From Methylorubrum zatmanii (GTDB taxonomy: Bacteria > Pseudomonadota > Alphaproteobacteria > Rhizobiales > Beijerinckiaceae): a stretch of DNA of 64,000 bases. Shown here one piece after another: positions 1 through 8,822 of this stretch (position 1 is the stretch's first letter; each line of letters opens with the position of its first letter). The stretch lies in contig NZ_NKUI01000053.1 in NCBI RefSeq assembly GCF_014845115.1, positions 1 to 64,000 of the forward strand, in the 5' to 3' direction. The notes beneath the pieces are model-generated. The model worked only from the letters and a program-made list of their open reading frames with translations. It had not been told where the DNA came from and ran no database searches. The translations under genes were made by a program, and so were the position numbers.

Positions 1-914
1 GCAGAGCGCGCAGGGCGGGCGGGATCGATCTCATCGCCCTCGACCATCACATGCCGGACCGGACAGGCCTCGATCTGCTGCCCGCCCTGCGCGCTCTGCC
101 CGACGCGCCACCGGTCATCTACGTGACGGGCTCCGAGGACAGCCGGGTCGCGGTGGCCGCTCTCAAGGCCGGCGCGGTCGATTACGTCTGGAAGGATCTG
201 CAGGGCCAGTTCCGCGAGCTTCTGGGCGAGGCTGTCGACACCGCGCTTCGCCAGGAAACCCTGCGGCGCGACAAGGAGCGCGCCGAGGCCGCCGTGCGGG
301 AGGCGCGCGACCGAGCGGAACTGCTGCTGCGCGAGGTCAATCATCGGGTCGCCAACTCACTGACCCTGGTCGCGGCCCTGGCCCGCATGCAGACCAATGC
401 GGTGGTGGATCCGGCGGCCAAGCTGGCGCTCGAAGAGATGCAGGCGCGCATCTCCGCCATCGCCGGTATCCACCGACGGCTCTACACCTCACAGGACGTG
501 GAAGCGGTCGAACTCGACGCCTATCTGGCGGGTCTGGTCGAGGAGCTGCAGCTGTCGATGAGAGCGTCGGGCCGCGACCACGCGATCCGCCTTCAGGCGG
601 AGCCGATCCGGCTCGCGACCGACAAAGCGGTTTCCCTCGGCGTCGTCGTCACCGAACTCGTCACCAACGCCTACAAATACGCCTACCCGGCGGAGATCCA
701 GGGTGAAATCCGGGTTCAGGTCATGCGCGACGGCCCGGATACGCTCTCCCTTACCGTCGAGGACGACGGTATCGGCTGGACCGGGAAGGGGGAAACGAAG
801 GGCACCGGCCTCGGCTCGCGCATCATCCGAGCGATGGCGTCGAACCTGCGCTCCGTGCTGACCTACATCCCCGGCCCGGCCGGGACCCGCGCCGTCCTGT
901 CGTTCCAGACCTGA
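1..914 (+). CDS. Receiver-HisKA_2 sensor histidine kinase (5' end outside window)
   Basis: The reading frame is already open at the left edge, so the gene begins before the window. The visible part starts inside a receiver domain: the phosphoacceptor Asp of the LDHHMP motif is encoded at 42-44, and the YVTGSED and VDYVWKD stretches follow. After a short charged coiled-coil linker comes a HisKA_2-type dimerisation box, [12 protein letters not shown], with its His codon at 342-344. An HATPase domain then shows an N box ([13 protein letters not shown]), a DDGIGW G box and GTGLGSRII. No membrane segment is seen, so this is a soluble REC-kinase, a layout typical of alphaproteobacterial stress or light signalling. 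The input signal cannot be told. The ATG at 51 is internal to the receiver domain and is not the true start. Confidence 0.9.
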   Translation, partial: RARRAGGIDLIALDHHMPDRTGLDLLPALRALPDAPPVIYVTGSEDSRVAVAALKAGAVDYVWKDLQGQFRELLGEAVDTALRQETLRRDKERAEAAVREARDRAELLLREVNHRVANSLTLVAALARMQTNAVVDPAAKLALEEMQARISAIAGIHRRLYTSQDVEAVELDAYLAGLVEELQLSMRASGRDHAIRLQAEPIRLATDKAVSLGVVVTELVTNAYKYAYPAEIQGEIRVQVMRDGPDTLSLTVEDDGIGWTGKGETKGTGLGSRIIRAMASNLRSVLTYIPGPAGTRAVLSFQT

Positions 915-961
915 GGGGACCGTACCGGATCCGGTTGATCGCCTCGGGGTCTGCTACATTC

Positions 962-1055
962 CGTCATCGTGAGGCGAAGCCGAAGCGATCCGGCGGCGCG
1001 CCCTTTCCGGACAGCGCAACGGCTTGGATGGCCACGGCTTCGCCTCGCCATGACG
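962..1055. repeat. Imperfect inverted repeat, REP-like
   Basis: Arms of about 20 bases at 962-981 and 1036-1055 are complementary except for two or three positions. Their shared core is GAGGCGAAGCC / GGCTTCGCCTC. The arms enclose about 54 bases. The arm core resembles dispersed intergenic repeats common in proteobacterial genomes, but I have no genome-wide copy count. Confidence 0.6.
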
Positions 1056-1066
1056 TAAGCCGATAT

Positions 1067-1170
1067 GGGATCCGCTCGATCGGAGCGGCCCCGTATCGGC
1101 CAGCCCGCGCGGCGCCTGAGCGAAGCCCGAATCCGCCATCCCGAAGGGATCGACCGGATTTGGTATGAGA
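1067..1170. repeat. Dispersed intergenic repeat, copy 1
   Basis: This segment, up to the TTTGGTATGAG end, matches 32711-32816 closely over about 100 bases. Long identical runs include GCGAAGCCC and the CCGCCATCCCGAAGGGATC block. The two copies are 31 kb apart in unrelated gene contexts, so this is a dispersed intergenic repeat rather than a local duplication. Confidence 0.75.
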
Positions 1171-1404
1171 CCGAAGCCGTCAAATGAAATCATGAATTTC
1201 CCTCACGCGATGAACCGCTCGGGCCGAGGCCGGTTGCCCATGAAGCAGGCGCCGATCCCCGCTGTTTTCGAGACCCCTCTGTTTCTCCCGAGACTCATCC
1301 CCGCCCGGCCCCGCCGGCGCGGGCTTCCTTTGTGAGGGAACGGACGAGCCCCGGACTGTCCGTCGTGACATGCCGGAGAAGGCCGCCGCGCCCTCCACCG
1401 ACAC

Positions 1405-1671
1405 TCAGAACCGGCGGCAGCGGGGCGGCCCGTCGCCGGAGAGGGAAGCGGTCACGACATGCCCGCCCGCAGCCTCACAGACCGATCGGAACGATTTCTC
1501 GGGCCGGTGAAAGCTCCAGATCGCGATCATCGGCGCCACCATGATGAAGACGGTCATGCCCATGATGAAGGTCGGAAACCATGCCGGCGCGCCCCGTGGC
1601 GGCGGCTCGGGCCGGATCGGCGGCATCGGTGCCAGGAAGGCCAGAAGCGGAAGCCAGTCCGGAACGCTCAT
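1405..1671 (-). CDS. Small hypothetical membrane protein
   Basis: An 88-residue frame starting at the ATG at 1671, with a GAAAGAG-like ribosome site about 8 bases upstream. The N-terminus MSVPDWLPLLAFLAPMPP is hydrophobic and proline-rich. A clear single membrane helix follows at roughly residues 31-50 (FIMGMTVFIMVAPMIAIW). The C-terminal tail contains two Cys (SVCEAAGG and PPRCRRF). No family is recognised. A longer version starting at 1725 is possible but its extra residues look non-coding. Codon use is plausible and no better frame overlaps, but the call rests only on the start site and the membrane helix. Confidence 0.45.
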   Translation of the reverse strand: MSVPDWLPLLAFLAPMPPIRPEPPPRGAPAWFPTFIMGMTVFIMVAPMIAIWSFHRPEKSFRSVCEAAGGHVVTASLSGDGPPRCRRF

Positions 1672-1816
1672 GGTATCGCTCTTTCGCCGGTGGCTGTATC
1701 GGCGAGATCCTCGAGGAAGGGCCATCGAACCCTTTCGGGGTTAACACGGCCGACGGAAATCGGATCACATCGGACGGGCAGGGATCGTGGGCGGTGCCTC
1801 GCGTCGCTCACCCTCG

Positions 1817-3787
1817 TCACGGCACCGGCACGGGCATGGTCAACCGGTCGACCGAGAGCAGGTAGGCGACCAGCGCCGCCTGATCCCCCTCGGAGAACCC
1901 GGCCTGCGCATCCGCCCAGTAAGGGTGCCCCTCACCGGTCACACGGGCCATGCGCGCCTTCCCGGACGCCGCATTGGCCGCGACGACCCTCCCCCGCAGG
2001 TCGCGGTCGATCAGGGCTCGCAGGCTGTTGGCGGGATCGGGCGAAATGCCCGCATCCAGCGTCCCCGGAACCCCGAGCTGCTTGTCCGCATCGAGCCCGA
2101 CCGCGACGCCGGAATCGTGGAGATAGGGTGCGCTCCAGGCGAGCCCGACCAGATTCGGTACCTTGTAGCCGCCCTTCGTCCCGGCATGGCCCCAGGCGAG
2201 CTGCACCTGCTTCAGCGCCGCGCCATCGAGGGGAATCGGAACGGTCCTGGCGTCCGCTGGGGGCGGGAACGGGGTGTCGGTGGCGAAGATCTCCGGCGGG
2301 GCGAGGCGAGCCTCCATTCTGACCGTCGCGTGCGCCCGGCTCGGCTGCGTCCCGATTTCCTCGATGGGAATGACGCGATTGTTGGTGAGCGCCGGCCCCG
2401 CATGGCAGCCGGCGCAGCCGGCACGTTCGAAAGCGGCGCGGCCGCGTTTCACCTGCTCGGCGCGGCCCGCATCGGTCGGGACCTCCGGCGGCCGCAGGAG
2501 GTTCTGGAACGCCGACATGGCGTTGTTGGCGTAGTTGACCGGCTCGCCCGGTACCGAGGCGAGCAAGCCGTTATCCGTCATGTAATTGGTGGCGGGGAAG
2601 CTCGGGAGAACCGCGTAGCTGTTGAGGCCGGGCGCGCCCGGCGTCGGGTCGGCGGCCTCCAGCACCTCGGTCGGCCTCCTGCCGGAGGCGGGATCGTAGC
2701 GCAGCACCTCGGCCGCGGCGCCCTGAAGCACGGTGCCGAGATAGACCTGCGGATCGAGACCGAACAGGGTCTTAGCGGCCCGCGTCTGCTGGGTGGTGTC
2801 GGAATTGGCGGCGTGAACGTTGTTGTTGAGCGCCGACAATCCCTTGAACGGGCCGATCCCCGCCCGGCCGCTCCAGCTATAGGGTTCGCCATAGGCGGAG
2901 AAGCTCGACGGGATCGAGGTCGGGTTGGTCTCGCGGTCAGCCGAGGAATCGAAACTGCCGGCGGGCCAGCTCGCCACCTCCACCTTGGCCGCAGCTTCGA
3001 ACGCCGCGCGATCCGGAAGCGCGGTTTTCATCCCGTCTTCCGTCGTCACGCTGCGGGATGGATCTCCCGGATGGGCGGCGGGATCGGCGCTGCCATGCAT
3101 GAAATAGGCGCTCGCATTGCTCGCGAGCGCCATCAGCAGGCCGGCATTGAGGTCGGTATTGGGAGCGCCCTCAACCACTTTGCCCGAAGCCGGATCGACG
3201 GCGGCGTGGCAAAGCGCGCAGGTGATGCCCATCCGCAGGCGGCCACGGTCGTAGAAGGTGCGGATGCCGAGGATGAAGGGCGAACCGCGGGGCACATCGA
3301 GGCCGGTGGGGACCAGCTCCCCCTTCTTCCAGGTCCGGTCACCCACGGTCACGTCCCGGGCCATCCGCACCCGGAGATTCGGAGTACCTTCGCCCTTCAG
3401 CAGCAGGAGGGCGCGGGCGACTTCGTAGGGCGTCAGGCCGCCATCGAGCATGCCCATCACATCAGAGAGAAACACCTCGTTGCCGAAGGTCTCGCGATAG
3501 AAAGCCTCCCGGCCACGCTTCACCAGAGCCGCGTCGATGGCGACGGCCCCCCTGTCCGGGGCAAGGGCGGCCCGGCCCTCCGGCGTCTGATTCAGCCGCT
3601 CCGCCTCATCACGCAGAACACGGCGACCGAGGACATCGTAGGCGGTCTCCATCGCCGAGCGTCCGGGATTGAGCAGCCCGCCGTCGTCGGGCATCGGCGC
3701 ATAGCTGAAGCGCGCCAATGAACCGACCGCGACAGCGACGCCGACGAAGGCTGCGGAGGCAATGAAAACACGTAGCGGCCAGCCCAT
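1817..3787 (-). CDS. Di-heme cytochrome c, peroxidase-like electron-transfer protein
   Basis: A 656-residue protein with an N-terminal hydrophobic anchor or signal (residues 7-26) and two c-type haem motifs: CALCH at 190-194 and CAGCH near 457-461. The second motif is followed by a RALTNNRVIP-like region and the GYKVPNLVGLAWSAPYLHDSG stretch, split here as YKVPNL and APYLHDSG, which is typical of the MauG/di-haem peroxidase superfamily C-terminal domain. It is much longer than classical CcpA (about 330 residues) because of an added N-terminal half. It is expected to sit in the periplasm, anchored in the inner membrane, and to move electrons; its partner is not in the neighbourhood. It stands alone between a small membrane ORF and a divergent sigma factor gene. 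Peroxidase activity is unproven. Confidence 0.8.
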   Translation of the reverse strand: MGWPLRVFIASAAFVGVAVAVGSLARFSYAPMPDDGGLLNPGRSAMETAYDVLGRRVLRDEAERLNQTPEGRAALAPDRGAVAIDAALVKRGREAFYRETFGNEVFLSDVMGMLDGGLTPYEVARALLLLKGEGTPNLRVRMARDVTVGDRTWKKGELVPTGLDVPRGSPFILGIRTFYDRGRLRMGITCALCHAAVDPASGKVVEGAPNTDLNAGLLMALASNASAYFMHGSADPAAHPGDPSRSVTTEDGMKTALPDRAAFEAAAKVEVASWPAGSFDSSADRETNPTSIPSSFSAYGEPYSWSGRAGIGPFKGLSALNNNVHAANSDTTQQTRAAKTLFGLDPQVYLGTVLQGAAAEVLRYDPASGRRPTEVLEAADPTPGAPGLNSYAVLPSFPATNYMTDNGLLASVPGEPVNYANNAMSAFQNLLRPPEVPTDAGRAEQVKRGRAAFERAGCAGCHAGPALTNNRVIPIEEIGTQPSRAHATVRMEARLAPPEIFATDTPFPPPADARTVPIPLDGAALKQVQLAWGHAGTKGGYKVPNLVGLAWSAPYLHDSGVAVGLDADKQLGVPGTLDAGISPDPANSLRALIDRDLRGRVVAANAASGKARMARVTGEGHPYWADAQAGFSEGDQAALVAYLLSVDRLTMPVPVP

Positions 3788-4074
3788 TCCGACGGTCGGT
3801 CCATGATGCGGTGCGGTGAAAACGTACAGCGGGACAACCGAATTGCGGCGTTATCGTTCGACGCGACTGAAAAATAACGTAAGCTATGTTGATTTTTGTT
3901 CCTTACGCCCCAGCAACGCCTCAAGGTTGCTGGCCGCGATCCATTTTAGGGGACATTGAAAGCCTGTTTCAGGCTCCGATAATCTATGTTGGCGCAGGGT
4001 GGAGCAATTCGCGGGAGAAGTTCGCCGAGGGGGCATCGATCCCTGCTCGAGTCCGTGATCCACCACAGGACCTG

Positions 4075-4818
4075 ATGCCAGACACCGCTATCCTTGACTC
4101 TGCCCCGCCGGATGGCGAGGCACCTGCGCTTCCCATGGACGTTCAGCTGCGTCTCGGGACTCTCCTCGCCGAAGCCTATGCACGAATGCCGGGCAATTCG
4201 GTTTCCGAGGCTGGCCGCTTCGACGCCCTGCTGGCCCGGTTGGAGACGGTCCTCGTCGCCCAGGAGGGCAAGGACGAGGAAGCATTCCGAACGGCGATCA
4301 TCGACATGACGCCGCGGCTCTACAACTTCGCGATGTCCCTGACGAAGAATCCGTCCGCCGCCGACGACCTCGTGCAGGATACCTTCCTGAGGGCGTGGCG
4401 CAGCCGCTCGCGCTTCACCGTCGGCACCAATCTCGGCGCGTGGCTGTTCACGATCATGCGCAACGCCTTCTACTCGCGCCACCGCAAGGAAGTGCGCGAG
4501 GTGGCCGACAGCGACGGCGATTACGCGGAGCGTCTGGCCGCCGCGCCGGAGCAGGCCGGCCATGTCGACCTGATGGATGCGCAGACGGCTCTGGCCAAGC
4601 TGCCCCTGCCGATGCGGCAGGCGCTGATCCTCGTGGCGATCGAGAACCTCAGCTACGAGGAGGCGGCCACCGTCATGAATTGCCGCATCGGCACGGTGAA
4701 GAGCCGGGTCTGGCGGGCGCGGGAACAGCTCGCCCAAATCCTCGGCTACAACGCCGCCGATGTCGGCTCCGACAGCATGACGCTCTCGGCCGTCGGCGGC
4801 TCGACCTGGATGACGTAG
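4075..4818 (+). CDS. ECF-family RNA polymerase sigma factor
   Basis: A 247-residue protein from the ATG at 4075, preceded by ACAGGACC as ribosome site; in-frame starts further upstream lack one. About 65 N-terminal residues have no obvious domain. Region 2 follows at roughly 70-140 (MTPRLYNFAMSLT, DDLVQDTFLRAW, TNLGAWLFTIMRN), and region 4 with its helix-turn-helix at about 170-225 (LPLPMRQALILV, SYEEAATVMNC, GTVKSRVWRAREQL). The sequence is close in style to the general-stress EcfG (ECF15) group of alphaproteobacteria, of which methylobacteria have several paralogues. No nepR anti-sigma or phyR gene is adjacent, so the subgroup is a suggestion. It would direct RNA polymerase to a stress or surface-signal regulon. 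Confidence 0.85.
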   Translation: MPDTAILDSAPPDGEAPALPMDVQLRLGTLLAEAYARMPGNSVSEAGRFDALLARLETVLVAQEGKDEEAFRTAIIDMTPRLYNFAMSLTKNPSAADDLVQDTFLRAWRSRSRFTVGTNLGAWLFTIMRNAFYSRHRKEVREVADSDGDYAERLAAAPEQAGHVDLMDAQTALAKLPLPMRQALILVAIENLSYEEAATVMNCRIGTVKSRVWRAREQLAQILGYNAADVGSDSMTLSAVGGSTWMT

Positions 4819-4833
4819 CCCTCTCTCGGGAAT

Positions 4834-4855
4834 GGCGCCGGCTCTGCCCGGCGCC
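4834..4855. terminator. Hairpin between convergent genes
   Basis: A perfect 8-bp stem, GGCGCCGG / CCGGCGCC, with a 6-base loop lies between the convergent sigma-factor and amidotransferase genes. It has no T-run, so it is a possible bidirectional terminator only. Confidence 0.45.
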
Positions 4856-4863
4856 GTCCCGGG

Positions 4864-5703
4864 TCACGCGGTCATCTGCAACTGAAACTGCGGAAGGCCG
4901 GATTGGCGGGCTAGCCCGAACTCCTTGAGCGACAGCACCGCGACCGGCTCATCCCTGCGAGCGATCACGACGCTGTTGTCGGGCACCGGCGTCCAGGTGG
5001 CATGTTCCTTGTCGAGCGGCTCGGAGACCACGACGACGCCATCGGCGGATTGCCGGTAATACATGCTGTTGGCCGCGTCGTTGGCGGCGTAGCGGAAGGC
5101 GTAGAGGTCGCGCCCGTCGGCGAGCGCCGCCGTGAAGCGGAACGGGTGGCCGCCCTCGATGCCGCCGACGAGATCCGTCACCCTGGCGAGCGCCCGGGCT
5201 GTCGCCGTGATCGGGTCGCGCCTGGTCTCGGAGGCCATCAGCCCTTGGCCCAGGATCGCCAGGAACAGGGCCTCCGAATCCGTCGTCCCGTTGCGCGACG
5301 AATAGAGTTCGTCCGGGATCAGCGCTTCGATCGGCCGGCGCAGCCGCGACCAGTCGCCGACATAGCCATTGTGCATGAACAGCCAGGGGCCGCAGGCGAA
5401 GGGGTGGCAGTTCGGCCGGGTGATCGGCGTGCCGGTCGCCGCCCTCACATGGGCGAAGAACAGGTGCGAATGCAGGTGGCGGCAGATGTAGCGCAGGTTC
5501 TCGTCGGACCAGGCCGGCTGTACCTCGCGGAAGCGGCCGGGCTCCGGGTGATCCCCGTACCAGCCTAGGCCGAAGCCGTCGCCATTGGTGCTCGCGGTCG
5601 ATTCGAGCGCCTTGATGCTCTGCGAGACCAGCGAATGCGCCGGTTCGGTGACGTAGTGCTCCAGCGGGATCGTGCGGCCCCGGTAGGCGATCCAGCGACA
5701 CAT
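4864..5703 (-). CDS. Class II glutamine amidotransferase (YafJ/EgtC-like)
   Basis: I place the start at 5703 so that the protein begins MCRWIAYRG, because class II (Ntn-type) amidotransferases need the catalytic Cys at position 2 after Met removal. The six residues upstream that would extend it would bury that Cys. The 279-residue protein shows the NGDGFGLGWYG, FFAHVRAATG, NCHPFACGPWLFMHNG and TDSEALFL motifs of the glutaminase fold. It has no second synthetase domain, so it resembles stand-alone YafJ/EgtC-like proteins that hydrolyse gamma-glutamyl bonds. The substrate is unknown. The next gene upstream on the same strand is another class II amidotransferase, with a hairpin between them. Confidence 0.82.
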   Translation of the reverse strand: MCRWIAYRGRTIPLEHYVTEPAHSLVSQSIKALESTASTNGDGFGLGWYGDHPEPGRFREVQPAWSDENLRYICRHLHSHLFFAHVRAATGTPITRPNCHPFACGPWLFMHNGYVGDWSRLRRPIEALIPDELYSSRNGTTDSEALFLAILGQGLMASETRRDPITATARALARVTDLVGGIEGGHPFRFTAALADGRDLYAFRYAANDAANSMYYRQSADGVVVVSEPLDKEHATWTPVPDNSVVIARRDEPVAVLSLKEFGLARQSGLPQFQLQMTA

Positions 5704-5822
5704 CTCTCGGGTTCTCCCCAACCGCGCATTCTCGTCCGCCGCCCTTCAGGGACGATCGTGGAGAATCCGCGTCACCTTAAGCGCAACGGCCCGCGCTGCG
5801 GGCACGCGTGCAGCGCGCGTCA

Positions 5823-5842
5823 CGCCTCCAACGCAGGAGGCG
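5823..5842 (-). terminator. Hairpin just after the asparagine-synthase-like gene
   Basis: A perfect 7-bp stem (CGCCTCC / GGAGGCG) with a 6-base loop, 4 bases beyond the stop codon at 5847. No clear T-run follows, so it is a likely but weakly supported terminator. Confidence 0.4.
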
Positions 5843-5846
5843 CCGA

Positions 5847-7616
5847 TCAGATGCCGTGGGATTGCAGCCACGCTTCCAGCAGGGCGACCTGCCAGAGCTT
5901 CGAATTGCCCTTCGGCGTCAGGGTCCCATCCGGGTCGGCGAGCAGGCGATCGACGTAGTGGCGGTTGAAGATCCCGCGCTGGCGGGCGGCGGGGCGGTCG
6001 AGGACGTCGCGCACGAAATCCATGAACGGCCCGCGGATATGCTTGAGGGCAGGAACCGGGAAATAGCCCTTCGGCCGGTCGATCACCTCCGCCGGCACCA
6101 CGGCGCGGGCGGCCTCCTTGAGGATGGACTTGCCGCCATCCCGCACCTTGAGTTCCGCCGGGATGCGGGCGGCGAGTTCGACGAGTTCGTGATCGAGGAA
6201 GGGGACGCGCGCCTCCAGGCCGCAGGCCATGGTCATGTTGTCGACCCGCTTCACCGGGTCGTCCACCAGCATGATCCGCTGGTCGAGGTCGAGGGTCTTG
6301 TCGATGGCGCTGGCACTCTTCGATTCGGCGAAGAACCGGGCGATGTAGTCGCGGCTGTAATCCGCATCGACGAAATCCGGCGCCAGGGCCTCGCGCATCT
6401 CGGCATGGTCGCGGTCGAAATAGGCCCGGGCGTAATCGGCGGTCGGGTCCGTCGAGCCCATCAGCTTCGGATACCAATGGTAGCCGCCGAACACCTCGTC
6501 GGCGCCCTGGCCGCTCTGGATCACCTTCACATGCTTGGCGACCTCCTGCGACAGCAGCAAGAACGCCACCGCGTCGTGGCTCATCTGCGGCTCGGCCATG
6601 GCGTGGATCGCGGCCGGCAAGGCGTCGAGGGTGCGGGAGCCGTCCACGACGAGCTTGGTGTGATCGGTCGCGAAACGCTCGGCGATGATGTCGGAATATT
6701 TGAACTCGTCGCCTTCGACCCCGTTCACCGCGTCGAAGCCCACGGAGAAGGTTTTGAGCCCCGCCTGACCGTTCTGAGCGAGAAGGGCGACGATGACCGA
6801 CGAGTCGAGCCCGCCGGACAGGAGCACTCCGGTCGGGACGTCGGCGATCTGGCGGCGGGCGACGGCGGTGGCGAGGGAATCCAGCACCGCCGCGCGCCAA
6901 TCGCCCTCGGTCATGAAGCGGTCTTCCGCCCGCGGCCCGACGACGAGCGACCAGTAGGTCTCCTCCTTGCGCGACCCGTCGGGTTCGAAGGTCACGGTGG
7001 TGGCGGGGTGGAGCTTCCGCACGCCCGCGAGGATCGTCAGCGGCGCCGGCACGCCCGCGTGCCAGCTCATGTAATGGTGCAGGGCAGCCTTATCGATGCT
7101 GGTATCGACCTCACCGGCGGCAAGAAGGGCGGGCAGCGAAGACGCGAAGCGGAAGCGCCGGCCGCTCTCGGCATAGTAGAGCGGCTTGATGCCGAGGCGG
7201 TCACGGGCGAGCGTGACGCGGCCCGTCTCACGCTCATGGACCGCGAAGGCGAACATGCCGAGGAAGCGCTTCACGCAGTCACGGCCCCAGGCATGGAATG
7301 CCTTGAGCACGACTTCGGTGTCGCTGCCGGAGAAGAAGCGATAGCCCTTGGCCACGAGCTCTTCACGCAGCTCCCGGTAATTGTAGATGCAGCCGTTGAA
7401 GACGACCGAGAGGCCGAGTTCGGCGTCGACCATCGGCTGCTGACCGGCTTCCGACAGGTCGATGATCTTGAGGCGGCAATGGCCGAACACCACCGCGCCC
7501 TGACCGTGAAGGCCGCCCGCATCGGGGCCACGGGGGCGCAGAACCGCCATCATGGCGCTGACGGCGCCGGGATCGGCCGGTCCGCCGAAATTGATCTCAC
7601 CACAAATTCCGCACAT
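5847..7616 (-). CDS. Asparagine-synthase-like amidotransferase, N-acetylglutaminylglutamine type
   Basis: A 589-residue two-domain protein. It begins MCGICGEINF with catalytic Cys2. The glutaminase half carries RGPDAGG, FNGCIYNYRELR and SGSDTEVVL. The synthetase half has the ATP-binding loop LSGGLDSS at about residue 262, and SGQGADEVFGGYHWYP. The YHWYP end and the overall form match the subfamily that amidates N-acetylglutaminylglutamine to make the osmoprotectant NAGGN, rather than AsnB proper. In other genomes this gene sits beside the ngg synthetase gene and a peptidase gene; neither is adjacent here. It would make an amide using glutamine nitrogen and ATP in the cytoplasm. An unrelated asparagine-synthase paralogue is the main alternative. 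Confidence 0.82.
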   Translation of the reverse strand: MCGICGEINFGGPADPGAVSAMMAVLRPRGPDAGGLHGQGAVVFGHCRLKIIDLSEAGQQPMVDAELGLSVVFNGCIYNYRELREELVAKGYRFFSGSDTEVVLKAFHAWGRDCVKRFLGMFAFAVHERETGRVTLARDRLGIKPLYYAESGRRFRFASSLPALLAAGEVDTSIDKAALHHYMSWHAGVPAPLTILAGVRKLHPATTVTFEPDGSRKEETYWSLVVGPRAEDRFMTEGDWRAAVLDSLATAVARRQIADVPTGVLLSGGLDSSVIVALLAQNGQAGLKTFSVGFDAVNGVEGDEFKYSDIIAERFATDHTKLVVDGSRTLDALPAAIHAMAEPQMSHDAVAFLLLSQEVAKHVKVIQSGQGADEVFGGYHWYPKLMGSTDPTADYARAYFDRDHAEMREALAPDFVDADYSRDYIARFFAESKSASAIDKTLDLDQRIMLVDDPVKRVDNMTMACGLEARVPFLDHELVELAARIPAELKVRDGGKSILKEAARAVVPAEVIDRPKGYFPVPALKHIRGPFMDFVRDVLDRPAARQRGIFNRHYVDRLLADPDGTLTPKGNSKLWQVALLEAWLQSHGI

Positions 7617-7863
7617 CGACGCCGGCCGTCCTCGTCGTTTCTCGGGTCACGCAAACCTGAGCGGCAAAACCGGAAAGCCGCCAGCCTGTTCCCGAAAGCG
7701 CGCGCATGGCTGCTGTGACCGGTGGCGCGAAACCCCTTCGAGCCCCCGGATTTTCACTGATTTGCAGACCGGAATATCCTGGAAGGAGATCCGATTACCG
7801 GCGCAAACTGTAATGGGACAGAAAAGGACAGCACCGAACCGAATCATCGGCTATATTGGCCGC

Positions 7864-8076
7864 ATGAGCAGTGCTGAAACCGTCATCGAGATGCTCAGAC
7901 GGCATGTCCGGGAGGGTGCCAGACATATTGCCAATCAGCATCTGCTCATCGCGCGGCTGAAGCAGCACTCTCTGCCGACGGAAGACGCCGAAGCGCTCCT
8001 CGTGACTTTCGAACAGCTTCAGCGCCAGCACGAAGACCATCTCGCCCGCGTCGAGGCGGAGGCGTCGTCCCGGTAG
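7864..8076 (+). CDS. Small hypothetical helical protein
   Basis: A 70-residue protein from the ATG at 7864, divergent from the amidotransferase gene. It is almost wholly alpha-helical in appearance, with heptad-like spacing (VIEMLRRHVREGARHI, LLVTFEQLQRQHEDHL). It has no Cys, signal peptide or membrane segment. The frame is open well upstream, but the residues before 7864 look non-coding. Similar short proteins occur in Rhizobiales, but I cannot name a family. A role as a small cytoplasmic adaptor is only a guess. Confidence 0.55.
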   Translation: MSSAETVIEMLRRHVREGARHIANQHLLIARLKQHSLPTEDAEALLVTFEQLQRQHEDHLARVEAEASSR

Positions 8077-8110
8077 ACGAAAATTCGGGCGTCGTGAGCG
8101 GGGAGGGCGC

Positions 8111-8755
8111 TCAGGCCGGCAGGGTCAGCCCTTCGCGAGCGAAGGCTGCCCGAACGGCGGGGCGACCGGCCATCCGCCGGGCATGGGCAGTCCAGGCCGG
8201 GAAGCGGTCCGGCATGTCGAACCCGACGACCGGGCCACGTGCCCAGAGCCAGAACACCATCAGATCGGCGTCGACGACGCTGTATCGCTCACCCAGGGCC
8301 CAACCGCCGTTCGAAAGCCTCACCTCCGTCATGGTGCAGAGGTCACCGAAGGTCTCGGCGCCTTTGGCGCGTATGTCGGGGAAGGCCGACTCGTCGGCGC
8401 TATAGCGCTCGGGGCGGCGGACATGAGCGTAGGCGACGTGGTGGGAGCTCGACAGCCAGGCCAGCCATTCGTCGGCGATGGCCAGTTGGCGCGGATCCTC
8501 CGGCAGGAGCCCCGCTTCCGGATGGGAGCGGGCGAGGTGGCGCAGGATGGCTGGATTCTCGGTCAGCACCCAGCCCTCCTCGTAGAGCGCCGGCACGCGC
8601 CCGCGCTCGTTGACCGCCAGATATTCCGGCGCGCGCTGATCGCCCTTGGCAAGGTCGAGCCGGACCGTCTCGAACGGCAGCCCGATCTCCTCCAGCACGA
8701 TATGGGCGGCCAGCGAGCAGGCGCCGGGGGCGTAGTAGAGGGTGCGGGCGGTCAT
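8111..8755 (-). CDS. Glutathione S-transferase family protein
   Basis: A 214-residue protein from the ATG at 8755, preceded by GGGAGC as ribosome site. The thioredoxin-like N-terminal domain reads YYAPGACSLAAHIVLEE, then the cis-Pro stretch GRVPALYEEG and the glutathione-binding LTENPAILRHLA. An all-helical C-terminal domain with WLAWLSSSHH and GERYSVVDADLMVFWLW completes the fold; the last holds the usual N-capping box region. The APGACSLA motif is characteristic of bacterial beta-class enzymes that use Cys. It would conjugate or reduce electrophiles with glutathione in the cytoplasm. It lies 67 bases downstream of ilvH on the same strand, but nothing links them functionally. Confidence 0.85.
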   Translation of the reverse strand: MTARTLYYAPGACSLAAHIVLEEIGLPFETVRLDLAKGDQRAPEYLAVNERGRVPALYEEGWVLTENPAILRHLARSHPEAGLLPEDPRQLAIADEWLAWLSSSHHVAYAHVRRPERYSADESAFPDIRAKGAETFGDLCTMTEVRLSNGGWALGERYSVVDADLMVFWLWARGPVVGFDMPDRFPAWTAHARRMAGRPAVRAAFAREGLTLPA

Positions 8756-8822
8756 GGAAGCTCCCTTTGCCAGCCACAATCGGCGCCCATCGGACGAGGC
8801 GCCGATCGCGGAGAGAACGCCG

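Larger units (their letters stand above)
915..1404. other. Gap without a convincing gene; carries repeat sequences
   Basis: Short open frames on both strands here are Arg/Pro/Ser-rich and show no domain or credible ribosome site, so I do not call a gene. The first half holds an imperfect inverted repeat (962-1055) and one copy of a dispersed repeat (1067-1170). I see nothing recognisable in 1171-1404. Confidence 0.6.

Noticed and set aside
863-1404. Several 60-106 codon frames on both strands
   Set aside because: They lie over repeat sequences and mutually overlap; none has a credible start site or domain.
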